Notes: generated by a model from the sequence alone, not told the origin. A stretch of DNA of 48,610 bases from BOG-1112 sp964635325 (GCA_964635325.1 CAZWOL010000018.1:1-48610), one strand, 5' to 3'; shown: positions 26,006 to 35,691, counted from the first letter of the stretch. A program made the numbers and translations.

Positions 26006-27094
26006 TTAGGACTCAACCTCCTCATACGGAAGTACAATCACATCATCACAATCGACCACAAACTCAATGGAGGTCCCTGGTTCTAGCAAGGCCTTTGGGT
26101 TGTGTAGATCGATCTTCAGTACACGATCATTTTGGTAGGGAATACCTAATTGTTCGATCTCTCCCAAATAGGTTGAGAATCCAAGTTTAGCTTTGAAATG
26201 ATTGACGGCAGCAGTTTGATCAGACGTCTTAGGATTCAAACGAATATCCCCAGGACGCACGGAGAGACTGATTTTATCACCTTTTTTTGGTTGCCCATGG
26301 ACCTTGGTGCCTTTGAATACACCAAACTCTGTTTGCACAAGGGCTCCATCAGCTAAACGTTCAACAAACGTTCCATCGATAAGATTGGTTTCACCGATAA
26401 AACCAGCAAGAAAAGCTGTTGCTGGATCACTATAAAGATCCCGAGGTGTTCCCGTCTGTAACTCGACACCATGGTGCATCACGGTAATCGTTGTCCCCAT
26501 CGATAGGGCTTCTTTTTGATCATGAGTTACATAGAACGTAGTGATCTTTGTCTCGCGATGAATACGCGAAATATTATCACGCATCTCCATACGGAGTTTT
26601 GCATCTAAATTGGAGAGCGGTTCGTCTAAGAGAAGAACAGTTGGTCGTATAGCAAGGGCTCGAGCAAGCGCAACACGTTGTTGCTGACCACCGGAGAGTT
26701 GACCGGGAAGACGTTTTTCAAACTTCGTCAGACGCGTCAGTTCCAAAGCATCCATCACACGAGCGTGGATCTCTTGTTTGGTCAACTTACGCAATTTTAG
26801 ACCATACTCAATATTTTGCCGTACAGTCATGTGTGGCCAAAGAGCATAGTTTTGAAAAACCATTCCGATACCTCGCTCTGAGGATGGAACGTTTGTTACA
26901 TCTTTGCCATCAAATAAGATTTGCCCGGAACTGATGTTTTCCAAGCCCGCAAGCATACGTAGCGTTGTGGTTTTACCACAACCGGAAGGGCCTAGTAAGA
27001 AATGGAATGACCCTTTTGCAATCGTCAGATTGAGGTTATCAACTGCAGTCACAGAGCCATAGCGCTTAAAGACATTTCGAAAAACAACTTCCAT
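26006..27094 (-). CDS. ABC transporter ATP-binding protein (FbpC/PotA type)
   Basis: 362 residues. Walker A GPSGCGKTT (about 36-44), Q-loop MVFQNYALWPHMTV, signature LSGGQQQRVALARAL, Walker B VLLLDEPLSNLD and H-loop FYVTHDQKEA. A C-terminal TOBE-like region follows (about 235-355: GDKISLSVRPGDIRLNPK... ILPYEE). It energises uptake by the fused permease encoded one base downstream. The group includes iron(III), spermidine/putrescine and sn-glycerol-3-phosphate importers; the substrate here is inferred only from its neighbours. Confidence 0.93.
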   Translation of the reverse strand: MEVVFRNVFKRYGSVTAVDNLNLTIAKGSFHFLLGPSGCGKTTTLRMLAGLENISSGQILFDGKDVTNVPSSERGIGMVFQNYALWPHMTVRQNIEYGLKLRKLTKQEIHARVMDALELTRLTKFEKRLPGQLSGGQQQRVALARALAIRPTVLLLDEPLSNLDAKLRMEMRDNISRIHRETKITTFYVTHDQKEALSMGTTITVMHHGVELQTGTPRDLYSDPATAFLAGFIGETNLIDGTFVERLADGALVQTEFGVFKGTKVHGQPKKGDKISLSVRPGDIRLNPKTSDQTAAVNHFKAKLGFSTYLGEIEQLGIPYQNDRVLKIDLHNPKALLEPGTSIEFVVDCDDVIVLPYEEVES

Positions 27095-27123
27095 CGATGC
27101 ACATTCTTTCTAAGAGTTAGAAA

Positions 27124-28437
27124 TCACCGAGGAGCCTTCCGCACTGCGCCATAAAGGTCTCTTGCACGGTTTGCCCAACCATTAATCGTACGATTACGAA
27201 TACTCTGATCGTTCCAAACCAATGCTAGCTTGCGTATCTCTTCCTCGGTGATCGGAAAAATTATCTTTTTAAATTCGCTCATCCGCTTCGTCTTATGAAG
27301 GAAGCGAGTCGTCGACTTTAATTCCGTGTGGGCATCTACCAAAACCGCCCCTATCAAGTCAGCAAATACGAACTGCATTTTTGTTGCATGCTCTCTATCT
27401 AGCACGAATGAAGGCATTTGCAAATGAAAAGGGTTAAGAGGAGTGACACGTTGGCCTTCTGTTTCCGTGTAAACCTTACTGTTCACAGCAAGGCGTCCGA
27501 GCGTTGAAAAAAGCGGACCATCCTTGGCGTTTTGCGGAAGCACAAATAACTTCTGCGCAGGGCGACTCAAAACAAACTCTATGAATCTCTCCGCTGCTTT
27601 CTTATTGGGCGCACCTTTTAAAAGTACAATCGGATCTGTGTTGAGAATGGTTTCATTGACTGGAAGCTGAAAGCTAAGATTTGCAGACCCCAACTCACCC
27701 AATTTAGCGAGTGCAAAATAATCTATACTAAGCGCCGCAACAGTCGCACCCGATGTTACGGATTTTACCGGAGCCGAACTCGAATGCTCAAACTTATCGG
27801 TATTCGCTGCGATACGCGTCAAAAGCTCCCACCCTTTTTCAAAGCCCATCGTCTGCATAATGACGGTATAAATTGTAAGATGGCTTGAAGAACGTCGAGG
27901 GTCTGCATTGCTAAGCATTCCAAAAAAACGGTCATCACCCAGATCTGCCCAGCGTGTTGGCTCTTCGATTTTTAGCAGCTTGAGTAATTTGCGATTGTTG
28001 AAAATACCGAAGGAGGAGAAATTGACAGCATGCCAAGTTTCTTCATTGTCATAGAGAGGAACAGAGCCTAAATGCATCGGCACTTCTTGTTTGAGAGCAT
28101 CAGAAAGCCGGTAGCTTTGTAAGAGATTGAGTCGCTTGAGTTCAAGAGCAGGTTGCTCACCTCCCCCCCATAGCAAATCAACCTGGGCGGTCTTTGGATT
28201 ACTCTCAAAGCGAGCAAGCACATAGCGCAAGGCATCAGAAGCTCCACCCTGATCTAGCCACTCGACTTCGACAGGAGTCTTGAAAGTCTTCAGATAATAG
28301 GCCTTGAACGGAGGAATAATTTCCTGCTGTATAGACTTACGATGTGGGGAAATGACAACAACCTGGTCAATTGCTGACCAAGCACGAACCGAGATCAAGA
28401 GCGTTACAAGAACGCCGCAAAATGCGCGAATTGCCAT
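27124..28437 (-). CDS. ABC transporter substrate-binding protein, family 1 (iron type)
   Basis: 437 residues with a signal peptide ending near AWSA (about residue 22). The fold pattern fits extracellular solute-binding protein family 1: VVVISPHRKSIQQEIIPPFKAYYLKTF near the N-terminus, VDLLWGGGEQPALELKRLNLLQ, WADLGDDRFFGMLSNADPRRSSSHLTIYT, and PIVLLKGAPNKKAAERFIEFVLSRPAQKLF. The RSSSHL segment and the genes downstream favour a ferric or related anion substrate. First gene of the operon with ATPase and permease, 29 bases before the ATPase start. The C-terminal ~80 residues (HATKMQFVFADLIGAVLVDAHTELKSTTRF...) look longer than average for the family. Confidence 0.88.
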   Translation of the reverse strand: MAIRAFCGVLVTLLISVRAWSAIDQVVVISPHRKSIQQEIIPPFKAYYLKTFKTPVEVEWLDQGGASDALRYVLARFESNPKTAQVDLLWGGGEQPALELKRLNLLQSYRLSDALKQEVPMHLGSVPLYDNEETWHAVNFSSFGIFNNRKLLKLLKIEEPTRWADLGDDRFFGMLSNADPRRSSSHLTIYTVIMQTMGFEKGWELLTRIAANTDKFEHSSSAPVKSVTSGATVAALSIDYFALAKLGELGSANLSFQLPVNETILNTDPIVLLKGAPNKKAAERFIEFVLSRPAQKLFVLPQNAKDGPLFSTLGRLAVNSKVYTETEGQRVTPLNPFHLQMPSFVLDREHATKMQFVFADLIGAVLVDAHTELKSTTRFLHKTKRMSEFKKIIFPITEEEIRKLALVWNDQSIRNRTINGWANRARDLYGAVRKAPR

Positions 28438-28575
28438 TTGTTTGGATTCCTAAAGGCGGTGACCATGATTAGCGGCCATTTTACGTACCGATCGAAGATC
28501 TGCAAGTATGTTTTGCAAGCTTAGCTAGCCATACTTAAATTCTTGCCCTAACTTAAAGCTCAGAATTGGGACTAA

Positions 28576-30210
28576 ATGTTTCGTTCTTGTCGTTTAACCT
28601 GGGTTATTATTGCAAGTTCTGCGCTGTCTTTGATAGCCGCTGTTTTTTTTCCTATCATCCTTGATGAGTCTTATTATTTTTTGTGGGCGAAGCGCCTTGC
28701 GCTCGGCTACTTTGATCACCCGCCAGGCGTGGCTTATTTGAGTGCACTTGGCTACCTCTTGCCTCTACAATATCTTGGACCACGGCTGGGTACTGTGCTC
28801 CTGGGGATCGCATCCTTGCTTTTGGCATTACGCCTCTTTTGGGCATGTGGACTACGTTCCCTTTCCACTTTATTCATTGCGAGTCTGTTATTCAAAGCAA
28901 GCATAGGTGGAATAAGTTCTGGATTTCTTGCAACCCCCGATGCCTTACTTATCTTTTTTTGGCTACTTGCTTTGCACGAAGCTTTGTTCGCACTCAAAGG
29001 CGAAGAACGGCGTTGGTTGTCCGCAGGACTTGCAACGGGATGTGGATTGCTATCTAAGTATGCGATGGTTCTGATTGGGCCTATCTTTCTCTTTGCTCTC
29101 TGGCAAGATCCACGTCATAGCTTGCGCAGACCCTGGCCTTACTTAGGAGGATTTCTTGCTTTTCTAATTCTAGCACCCAATCTCTATTGGAATGCGTCTC
29201 ATGGCTGGCACAGTTTTGCTTTCCAATTACGCAGACTCTTACCTATAACGATTTCAGAACAAGTCGATTTGCCAACACCACTACTTGATGTGATATCTGG
29301 CCCAGAATGGGAGCTAGCCCAAAAACTTGCAAGATTAGAGGTAGAACAAAGCGTAGATACCCTTCAAGAGGATGAGGAGGAAAACAAAGGCCTTTCCAAC
29401 AAAATACGAATTTCACTAGGCTCCGAGCAAAAGCTTATCACACGCATATTGGAATTTCTCGGAGGCCTACTCATTCTGTGGGGCTTTCTTCTCATACCAC
29501 TCACAGGCTTGCTACGCTGCAAAAGGCATGATGCTAGTGAAGTTGCACTTGATCCACAGGCTCAAAGACTCCTCAACAATGCTGTATGGGTTCCTATCAT
29601 TTTTTTTGGGATCATTTCGCTGTTCACCAAAGTAGAAGCCAATTGGACTGCAATTTATATGCTTGCGGCAGCACCTTTGATGGCTCCTTATCTGCTGCCT
29701 AAAATAAGAAGTATCACGATTGCAGCACTACTGAATGCTCTCGTAATTCTTCTGCTAGTTGTGCATGGGGTTCATCCGCTTTGGACTCAAAAAAATGATT
29801 ACATCCTTAAGGAGACTTCAGGGTTCGAAAAACTTGCTCAGTACGTTCGCACGCTCGAAGCACCTCTCTTTGTAGATAGCTACCAATTGCTGAGCATGAT
29901 TCGGTTCTACCAACCTCAGCAACTCGTCTACCAATGGCCAGGCATCAACCGCCCTTCCGAATGGACGACAAACTCAGCACTTGTTTATCCACCCCTCGAA
30001 CTTCAGACAAAAAAAGAATTTTGGCTACTTAGCACCGAGTCCATTCCACCACGTTTTGCAAGTTTTCAACCAATCACGATGGAACGCATTCGCGATTGTG
30101 CGAAGGAAGGCTTTCTCCAAATTCACTCATCTCGCCCTCAACATATCAAAGAACGGTGCCATGCTGTACACACATGGACTTTGGTTCACTACTCGGGCAT
30201 GTCGTATTGA
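28576..30210 (+). CDS. Membrane glycosyltransferase, PMT/ArnT (GT39/GT83) type
   Basis: 544 residues with about ten membrane helices. The first periplasmic loop carries the family's catalytic signature DESYYFLWAKRLALGYFDHPPG, with D30 and E31 at the expected place. Such enzymes move a sugar from a polyprenyl-phosphate donor to lipid A, protein or another acceptor on the periplasmic face. A charged stretch at about 232-290 (VDLPTPLLDVIS... LEVEQSVDTLQEDEEENKG) replaces a short loop in typical family members. The C-terminal periplasmic domain follows the last helix. The acceptor is unknown. It may be co-transcribed with the small gene 45 bases downstream. Confidence 0.85.
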   Translation: MFRSCRLTWVIIASSALSLIAAVFFPIILDESYYFLWAKRLALGYFDHPPGVAYLSALGYLLPLQYLGPRLGTVLLGIASLLLALRLFWACGLRSLSTLFIASLLFKASIGGISSGFLATPDALLIFFWLLALHEALFALKGEERRWLSAGLATGCGLLSKYAMVLIGPIFLFALWQDPRHSLRRPWPYLGGFLAFLILAPNLYWNASHGWHSFAFQLRRLLPITISEQVDLPTPLLDVISGPEWELAQKLARLEVEQSVDTLQEDEEENKGLSNKIRISLGSEQKLITRILEFLGGLLILWGFLLIPLTGLLRCKRHDASEVALDPQAQRLLNNAVWVPIIFFGIISLFTKVEANWTAIYMLAAAPLMAPYLLPKIRSITIAALLNALVILLLVVHGVHPLWTQKNDYILKETSGFEKLAQYVRTLEAPLFVDSYQLLSMIRFYQPQQLVYQWPGINRPSEWTTNSALVYPPLELQTKKEFWLLSTESIPPRFASFQPITMERIRDCAKEGFLQIHSSRPQHIKERCHAVHTWTLVHYSGMSY

Positions 30211-30255
30211 CCACATCAAGACTCCATATTAGTCTTTTGTGTAGGAGGTTTTGAA

Positions 30256-30702
30256 ATGAACCAGGATGTTCAAGAGAAATTAAAAGGCTTCCTCGATGCC
30301 TACGGATGGGTTTACCGTTTCGATGGGCAAAATGTTTTTTACTCGGGGTGGCGTTCACTCAATAGAAGCTATTCACTTCGAGTTCAACTGAATGACTCTC
30401 TACTTTTTTTTGAGGTCAAACTTCTTTCACTTTCGGAACTTGTCCTCGACAAGCATTGGCGCAACATTCTCGAGTTTATTCTGCGCCTAAATAAGCAAAT
30501 CTCTACAATCAAGTTAGGTATAGATGAAGACGAAAGTGTCGTCCTACTTGCCGAAGTTTTTTCGGACCAGCTCAACTATGATTACCTGACAAAATTATTG
30601 GGTATTATCGGATACTATGCTGAAAAAGTGCAGGAGCAGATTCTCACTCGTGTTCATGAGCTGAACACCTCTGGCCAGAGGTCACATCGTTATTTACTGT
30701 GA
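30256..30702 (+). CDS. YbjN-like small protein
   Basis: 148 residues, no signal peptide or membrane helix. The strand/helix pattern (VQLNDSLLFFEVKLLSLSELVLDKHWRNILEFILRLNKQISTIKLGIDEDESVVLLAEVFSDQLNYDYLTKLLGIIGYYAEKVQEQI) is that of the YbjN / type III chaperone-like fold: a mixed sheet with LNKQISTIKLGID then a C-terminal helix. Function is unclear in this family. A strong AGGAGG sits 6-7 bases before the ATG. A hairpin overlapping the stop codon probably ends the transcript. Confidence 0.7.
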   Translation: MNQDVQEKLKGFLDAYGWVYRFDGQNVFYSGWRSLNRSYSLRVQLNDSLLFFEVKLLSLSELVLDKHWRNILEFILRLNKQISTIKLGIDEDESVVLLAEVFSDQLNYDYLTKLLGIIGYYAEKVQEQILTRVHELNTSGQRSHRYLL

Positions 30703-30706
30703 CCTC
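30667..30706 (+). terminator. Overlapping hairpins at the end of the YbjN-like gene
   Basis: GAGGTCACA (30678-30686) pairs with TGTGACCTC (30698-30706), a 9-bp stem with an 11-base loop spanning the stop codon and followed by ATCATTTT. An upstream palindrome ACCTCTGGCCAGAGGT (30667-30682) shares the arm GAGGT, so the two stems compete. Confidence 0.5.
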
Positions 30707-30747
30707 ATCATTTTGATGGGAAGCGCTGTCGACTCGAAAAAACCTCA

Positions 30748-31761
30748 CTAGAGCTTCAGGCCTGAAATCTCATCTGCGACATCTTTGTCGATAGTAACTT
30801 TCTTCAAATCATCGAGGAAAAGCGAAATGACTGGAGTGAGTCTCTTTGAGCTACGTTCCACGAAAGCAATTTGCATCCATGATGGCAAACGAGACAACGT
30901 AAACGCAAATGCCTCGCTATGCTTAGGCAAATATTTTTCCAAAACATCTCGCGCCATTTCTGCAAGAGCATTGTTCCGTGAAATCGTATACAAGAAAAGT
31001 GTTTCCATGCGCGCATTGGATACTGGGGGAGGATAGGACTGAAAATGTTCTAAAATCAACGTACAGGTGTACACATCAACACTTTTTAAAGTTAGCTGAC
31101 GCAATTCTTCGACTGGAGCTTTAGCGAGGTACTCCAAGAAATCATCGGATGCTTTCTGGGGGTTCAAAGCAATCATTGCTCGTGCAAATGAGATATCATC
31201 AACCGCAAAGAGTCCTTCACGCACTATTGTATAAGACCCTGTCAAACGATTGCTTGCTACTGCATCTGCCATCGACGGAATGAATACCTGCTTCAGGTCA
31301 TCATCTGCAAGAGCTTCTGTAAGCAAGGCTTCGACTTCCCGTCCCATTGCTTCGGACGGCACATCTGCAGCTAACTGCCACGCAATTTGACGACGGATCA
31401 TCGCACGTTCACGCACATGCTTACGAAATATAGAAGGCGCTCGCTTAGACTGAGATGCTCGGAAAAGCTCCATCGCATTAATGAGCGAAGGAATGGGCAT
31501 ATCATCGTCTTTTTGGCTTATCAAAATGTGAAACAGCAAGTCCTCAGCTTTGACCCATTCTTTGCGCTTTTTGATAAGTTTTTTGACATCTCCCAAGGTA
31601 GGGCCACCAAACTCAATGCCACCTGCTAGAGCATCTTTTAATGGCATTGTTTCGGTGATCTTAGGCGGCTTTCTCTGCTTGTTTGAAAAACTAACGCAAC
31701 CTACAACGCTGATACTTAGGATAGAGATGAAAGAAAGCGACTGCACCATTCGTTTTAGCAT
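30748..31761 (-). CDS. Hypothetical lipoprotein, helical repeat
   Basis: 337 residues, family not recognised. Lipoprotein signal with cysteine at the lipobox (SVVGC, Cys at about residue 22). The rest is all-alpha by eye, with short repeated helices (TLKSVDVYTCTLILEHFQS, MARDVLEKYLPK, ASDDFLEYLAK), similar to HEAT/ARM-like arrangements. Start ATG lies 7 bases inside the preceding gene, so it is probably translationally coupled with the operon that begins with the subtilase gene. No function assigned. Confidence 0.75.
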   Translation of the reverse strand: MLKRMVQSLSFISILSISVVGCVSFSNKQRKPPKITETMPLKDALAGGIEFGGPTLGDVKKLIKKRKEWVKAEDLLFHILISQKDDDMPIPSLINAMELFRASQSKRAPSIFRKHVRERAMIRRQIAWQLAADVPSEAMGREVEALLTEALADDDLKQVFIPSMADAVASNRLTGSYTIVREGLFAVDDISFARAMIALNPQKASDDFLEYLAKAPVEELRQLTLKSVDVYTCTLILEHFQSYPPPVSNARMETLFLYTISRNNALAEMARDVLEKYLPKHSEAFAFTLSRLPSWMQIAFVERSSKRLTPVISLFLDDLKKVTIDKDVADEISGLKL

Positions 31762-32204
31762 TTTTTTTGCATCCTCTCAGCATTCCATGAAAACTGCACT
31801 TCAGCCCCTAAGGCATGGGAAAGTTTTTTCTCCATGAGGTCTTGCTCCAAGACTGGCCTTAGAACATGAAGTGTCACACGAATCGTATGATCAACATCTA
31901 CAGAGTATTGTATAGCATCAATACCATAGAGGAGAAGGCTCTCAAAGAGAACTTCTGCTAGCAGGCGTTTGGGCTGTCCGACAGTCCGAGAGCCTTCCCC
32001 ACTCAGAGGGATATCGAGAGCAGAGCAAAAACGGCCAAGAAAGACCAGGGGCCAATCCACATACACTCGCTTCTGCAGTTGACCATGCAAAAACCTACGC
32101 AAGAATTCGCGGTCTCTATACCCCCGAACCAGGAGATAGGCAAGTATCAGGAAGAGCAAAGCCACTGCAAGATGGACAACACCGTTGATTGAACCCATTA
32201 TCAT
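31755..32204 (-). CDS. Hypothetical inner-membrane protein
   Basis: 149 residues, not recognised. One N-terminal membrane helix (about 8-27: VVHLAVALLFLILAYLLV), cytoplasmic face basic (RGYRDREFLRRF), then a soluble domain with strands (IQYSVDVDHTIRVTLHVLRPVL). Its ATG overlaps the hydroxylase stop (ATGA), and its end overlaps the start of the lipoprotein gene. The tight packing suggests it works with its neighbours, but the role cannot be read from the sequence. Confidence 0.75.
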   Translation of the reverse strand: MIMGSINGVVHLAVALLFLILAYLLVRGYRDREFLRRFLHGQLQKRVYVDWPLVFLGRFCSALDIPLSGEGSRTVGQPKRLLAEVLFESLLLYGIDAIQYSVDVDHTIRVTLHVLRPVLEQDLMEKKLSHALGAEVQFSWNAERMQKKC

Positions 32205-33976
32205 TGGCTAAGTTGTACTCTTGCAGCTAGGTCGAGTCCCATTTTTATAAAACGACTTTGTCTTGGAGTATAGTTAGCCAGATTCAGAACACTCTCTTGC
32301 ATTTCTTTATACCAGGGGGTCTCACTCGCATGTTTAGCAAAGGCATGCACACACTCGCTCAGCTCAAGAGCCAATAACCATTCTTTAGGGTAATTTTTCA
32401 TGAGATCTTGGGCAATCTTTTGCAATCTTGCCAAAGTCTCTTGCGATGCTTGTTTTTTGACACGTTCCTCTCTGATTTGAGCATACAATTTAAAAAGATG
32501 CTTCTCACTGTCTGTGTATGGTGTCTGACGCCCAGGTTGGGTCGAAGCTTTGCCAAAGTCTCCGCTTCCATAGGCGGGCCAATCTGAAGGTCCTCCGTAT
32601 ACCGATGGAACTGCTAACCCCACAATTTGATCAAAGGAACCCCAGCTCGGTTCAAAATAAACTTTATCACCGCACGTGACTGTACAATCCGTCCATGTTA
32701 GCACCAGCAAATCGCCATTCTTTCCACGTATCCATCCTTCGAGTTTTCCCGAAATTTTAAATCCTGAGGCAAAGTTCAGTATGCAGGTCTTAGCACGTTG
32801 CAGACCTAATTTTGCTAACTCAGCATCTTGAAGGAGATGTGGAGCCTTTGCAGTTCCAACCCACGAACCAACAGGACTACTAAAGCCATCGGGATGACGC
32901 GTCACCCCTTGGTTCGGCAATTCATGTGCATTTTCACAAAGCTGCACAGCTCCCTTCCAACGAAGGAAGGCTAGTTGATCTTCGTTGCAAAGAAATTCCG
33001 TCAGAACCCCTGACACCTCGACACCAGAGTCGAATTGGGTGGTCGTCAAACTCTCAGCCTTTTTTGCAAGTTCGAGGCTCTTTTGCCCACCGATACGAAA
33101 TGCCAGCTTACTCTCAAGTTCTGCCAACATCTCACTCACATGATGAAAGTCTCTCGCTACAAAAAGTTGAGGTTGTGGTTCCGTAATATCGTACCCAGTC
33201 TCTACACATTTAAGACTAAGTGGAACCTTACGAACATTTGCTTCAAGACTGTCTCGTCCCTCACCCAAAGACGAAAGCAAACCTGCCCCGTAAAGTTTGG
33301 GATTTTGCATATCACCGACGAGACCATACTCGATGGTCCACCAAAACATGCGTGAAATTTCTGCGGCTTCAGAGACCCATGTAATCCCTTCATAGGCTTT
33401 TTTCAAATTTGCTTCAGCCTTTTCAATAAGCTGGGGTGTGGAGTCTGGATTTTCTTTTAGATCCGAAAGCACACGGATAGCTTCGTAGAGATCTATATCT
33501 TCTTTAGAGAAAATACCTTTGCGTGCAACACGCGCATAATTTGCCATGTAGTCTCTGTATTCTCTATCTGCAAGAATCGGCGCATGTCCCGCAGCTTCAT
33601 GGACGATGTCGGGTGCAGGTGTGTAATCGAAATGTTCAAGCGTGCGCATATCTGCAGCAATCGGCAGAATTCGATTTGCTAGAAATTCTAGAAATGCGAG
33701 AGGGGGAATAAATCCACATACACAAACGGTTCCCCAACCTAACTCTCCAAAACGTTCATTCATCTCACTAATCCGTGGAATCGTTTCAATCGGAACTCCG
33801 GTCGCCTTTAACCCACTAAGATATGCAGGATGAGCATTCGCGACCAGAAAGTCTTTGGCATTACGCATGATGAAACGCCAAACAGCCTGATCACGGGGGG
33901 TATATTTTTCGTAATTTTGTTCCACGATATAGCGTTGAAGATGAGATGGGACTTTGCGAAGAGTTTTGGCTTGCAT
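32201..33976 (-). CDS. Biopterin-dependent aromatic amino acid hydroxylase, long form
   Basis: 591 residues. The catalytic domain (about 10-240) shows the iron ligands H126 and H131 in APDIVHEAAGHAPIL and E216 in FWWTIEYGL, plus ITWVSEAAEISRMFWW. The reaction expected is hydroxylation of phenylalanine (or tyrosine/tryptophan) using tetrahydropterin and O2. Classical bacterial PhhA is about 260-300 residues; this protein has an additional ~300-residue C-terminal half (GVLTEFLCNEDQLAFLRWKG... ISGKLEGWIRGKNGDLLVLTWTDCTV...) as in long forms known in Bacteroidetes-like genomes, function unknown. AAAGGA is 8 bases upstream of the ATG, and the subtilase gene ends 11 bases before it. Confidence 0.88.
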   Translation of the reverse strand: MQAKTLRKVPSHLQRYIVEQNYEKYTPRDQAVWRFIMRNAKDFLVANAHPAYLSGLKATGVPIETIPRISEMNERFGELGWGTVCVCGFIPPLAFLEFLANRILPIAADMRTLEHFDYTPAPDIVHEAAGHAPILADREYRDYMANYARVARKGIFSKEDIDLYEAIRVLSDLKENPDSTPQLIEKAEANLKKAYEGITWVSEAAEISRMFWWTIEYGLVGDMQNPKLYGAGLLSSLGEGRDSLEANVRKVPLSLKCVETGYDITEPQPQLFVARDFHHVSEMLAELESKLAFRIGGQKSLELAKKAESLTTTQFDSGVEVSGVLTEFLCNEDQLAFLRWKGAVQLCENAHELPNQGVTRHPDGFSSPVGSWVGTAKAPHLLQDAELAKLGLQRAKTCILNFASGFKISGKLEGWIRGKNGDLLVLTWTDCTVTCGDKVYFEPSWGSFDQIVGLAVPSVYGGPSDWPAYGSGDFGKASTQPGRQTPYTDSEKHLFKLYAQIREERVKKQASQETLARLQKIAQDLMKNYPKEWLLALELSECVHAFAKHASETPWYKEMQESVLNLANYTPRQSRFIKMGLDLAARVQLSQ

Positions 33977-33987
33977 CGTTTTATCCT

Positions 33988-35691
33988 TTACGAATTCGAT
34001 ACTATGTTACTTTTGCACCTCTTTTCTATCCACCACAAAGCGAGACAAAAGAGCGGGACCAACAAAAAAAACGACCATGCATTAGGAGTGGGCCCCTTTG
34101 TATTCATATCATTGACCACTTCTGCACAGTCGATCCGAACACGTTCTTTGTTCCCGTTAGGAGGGTCCTGCCGCCTAATCCCTCTTAAGGCTGCAGACGC
34201 ATCAACGAGACCAGTTCCAAGCAGGGGCACGTGATTTCCGTCGATCTTTGGGTGGTAGTTTCGAGAATTGTAAGCACCACCAAAATTTGACGCGTAAAGT
34301 TGCGGGCTCGCCGAACTCAAAAGCCTTTCCCTGAGCTCATCAAAACTCAAGTCTGGCTGCACTGCTAGGAGAAGACCCGCAATACCTGCAGCAACTGGTG
34401 TTGCCATCGATGTACCCTGACTTAGCGCAAAAGAAGAGCCTGGCACACTGGATTCAATAGCAAACTCAAATCCCTCACGAAATTCACCACCTGGAGCTGC
34501 CAAACTCACCCAGGGACCATAATTCGCATACGTCGCTTTGCGGCCTGAAGCTGCAAGCGCAGTTACGGCAATCACTGGAAAATGTGCTGCTGGATAGACG
34601 CGTCGCTGACTATCCTCATTACCAGCAGCAGCAAAAACAAGAATGCCATCTCGATGCTTTGCAAGTGCCTCGATATACAAGGAGACGGCTCGACCTTTTT
34701 GATATTTACCAAAGGATAAATTGACAACACGCACAAGGTTCTTACCTGGACTGCGTTCAAAAGAGCTGAGGTACTTTAAACCTCGCAATATTGCACTGTC
34801 GGGCACTCGACCTTCACCTGCCACACTTTCGAAAACACGGATATTCATAATTTTGCAAAAGGGACATACGCCTGGCATTCCACTTGCAACATCACCTGCA
34901 AGGATGCCTGCTATATGTGTGGCATGAGCGCAATCACCGCGACGCCTTGTACTCAAAGTGTCACAGCTCTCACCCGGCCCCTGAGTACCAAAAGGATAGA
35001 CAACTCCCGAACCTAACCAACCGTCCGGCACATCAACGGTATTGCACCCCCATTCATCATCTTGGCACAGCGAAGAAGCTCCCTCATTGCGCCAAACACG
35101 TCCGACAAGCGAAGGGTGCTGGTAGTCAACCCCACTGTCTAATACTGCAATGACAGGGGAAGCAAATAATGTTTCCGCACTAAGTTCCATTCTGTGTATG
35201 GTCTGCATGGCAGACGGAAGAGCAATAGCCTCCGTCCACCAACGCTGCCCGTCTTCTAAATATGCAAAACTTAGAGTGGCACCTTGTTTAAGAGCTGGCT
35301 TGTTCAACCAGTTGGGTTCCCAATCACGGACGACCCCTTCTCTTTGCCAGGACTTTAGTATGCTGTGTGCATCTTCACCTTCCATAAAATCCACACGACT
35401 GAGTATGGATCGCGAACATTGCTTGCCATTGAGTGCTGGAAATGCTGTCAAATATTCAAAATTACGTACACGAAAGTCCTGACGGAAAGACCGAAACAAA
35501 CCCTCGTGACTTAGAGCCTCGGTCGCAAACGAAGAGAAGATGCCATCACTTTTGGATGCACACATATCGAGAATGTAGCTGTTAGGAAGCGCTTCTCCAG
35601 CACCATAACGCGAAGCCCTGTACACACCTTCGTCAACACCGCGACACCCCAACAGCATAACGAAGCTAAAATATAGAATGTAAGCTTTCAT
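33988..35691 (-). CDS. Subtilisin-like serine peptidase, lipoprotein with C-terminal membrane segment
   Basis: 567 residues from the ATG at 35691 (residue 11 of the longer frame), giving a lipoprotein signal MKAYILYFSFVMLLGC. S8 catalytic triad: D185 in IAVLDSGVDYQHP, H256 in CAHATHIAG (the usual HGTH is HATH here), S428 in SQGTSMATPVAAGIAG, with oxyanion N358 in AAAGNED. Residues about 20-165 are an N-terminal region, possibly an inhibitor-like prodomain. The C-terminus ends with a hydrophobic helix (about 538-553: NAWSFFLLVPLFCLALWWI) followed by KR, like MYXO-CTERM/PEP-CTERM type sorting tails. First gene of a four-gene operon with the hydroxylase. Confidence 0.9.
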   Translation of the reverse strand: MKAYILYFSFVMLLGCRGVDEGVYRASRYGAGEALPNSYILDMCASKSDGIFSSFATEALSHEGLFRSFRQDFRVRNFEYLTAFPALNGKQCSRSILSRVDFMEGEDAHSILKSWQREGVVRDWEPNWLNKPALKQGATLSFAYLEDGQRWWTEAIALPSAMQTIHRMELSAETLFASPVIAVLDSGVDYQHPSLVGRVWRNEGASSLCQDDEWGCNTVDVPDGWLGSGVVYPFGTQGPGESCDTLSTRRRGDCAHATHIAGILAGDVASGMPGVCPFCKIMNIRVFESVAGEGRVPDSAILRGLKYLSSFERSPGKNLVRVVNLSFGKYQKGRAVSLYIEALAKHRDGILVFAAAGNEDSQRRVYPAAHFPVIAVTALAASGRKATYANYGPWVSLAAPGGEFREGFEFAIESSVPGSSFALSQGTSMATPVAAGIAGLLLAVQPDLSFDELRERLLSSASPQLYASNFGGAYNSRNYHPKIDGNHVPLLGTGLVDASAALRGIRRQDPPNGNKERVRIDCAEVVNDMNTKGPTPNAWSFFLLVPLFCLALWWIEKRCKSNIVSNS

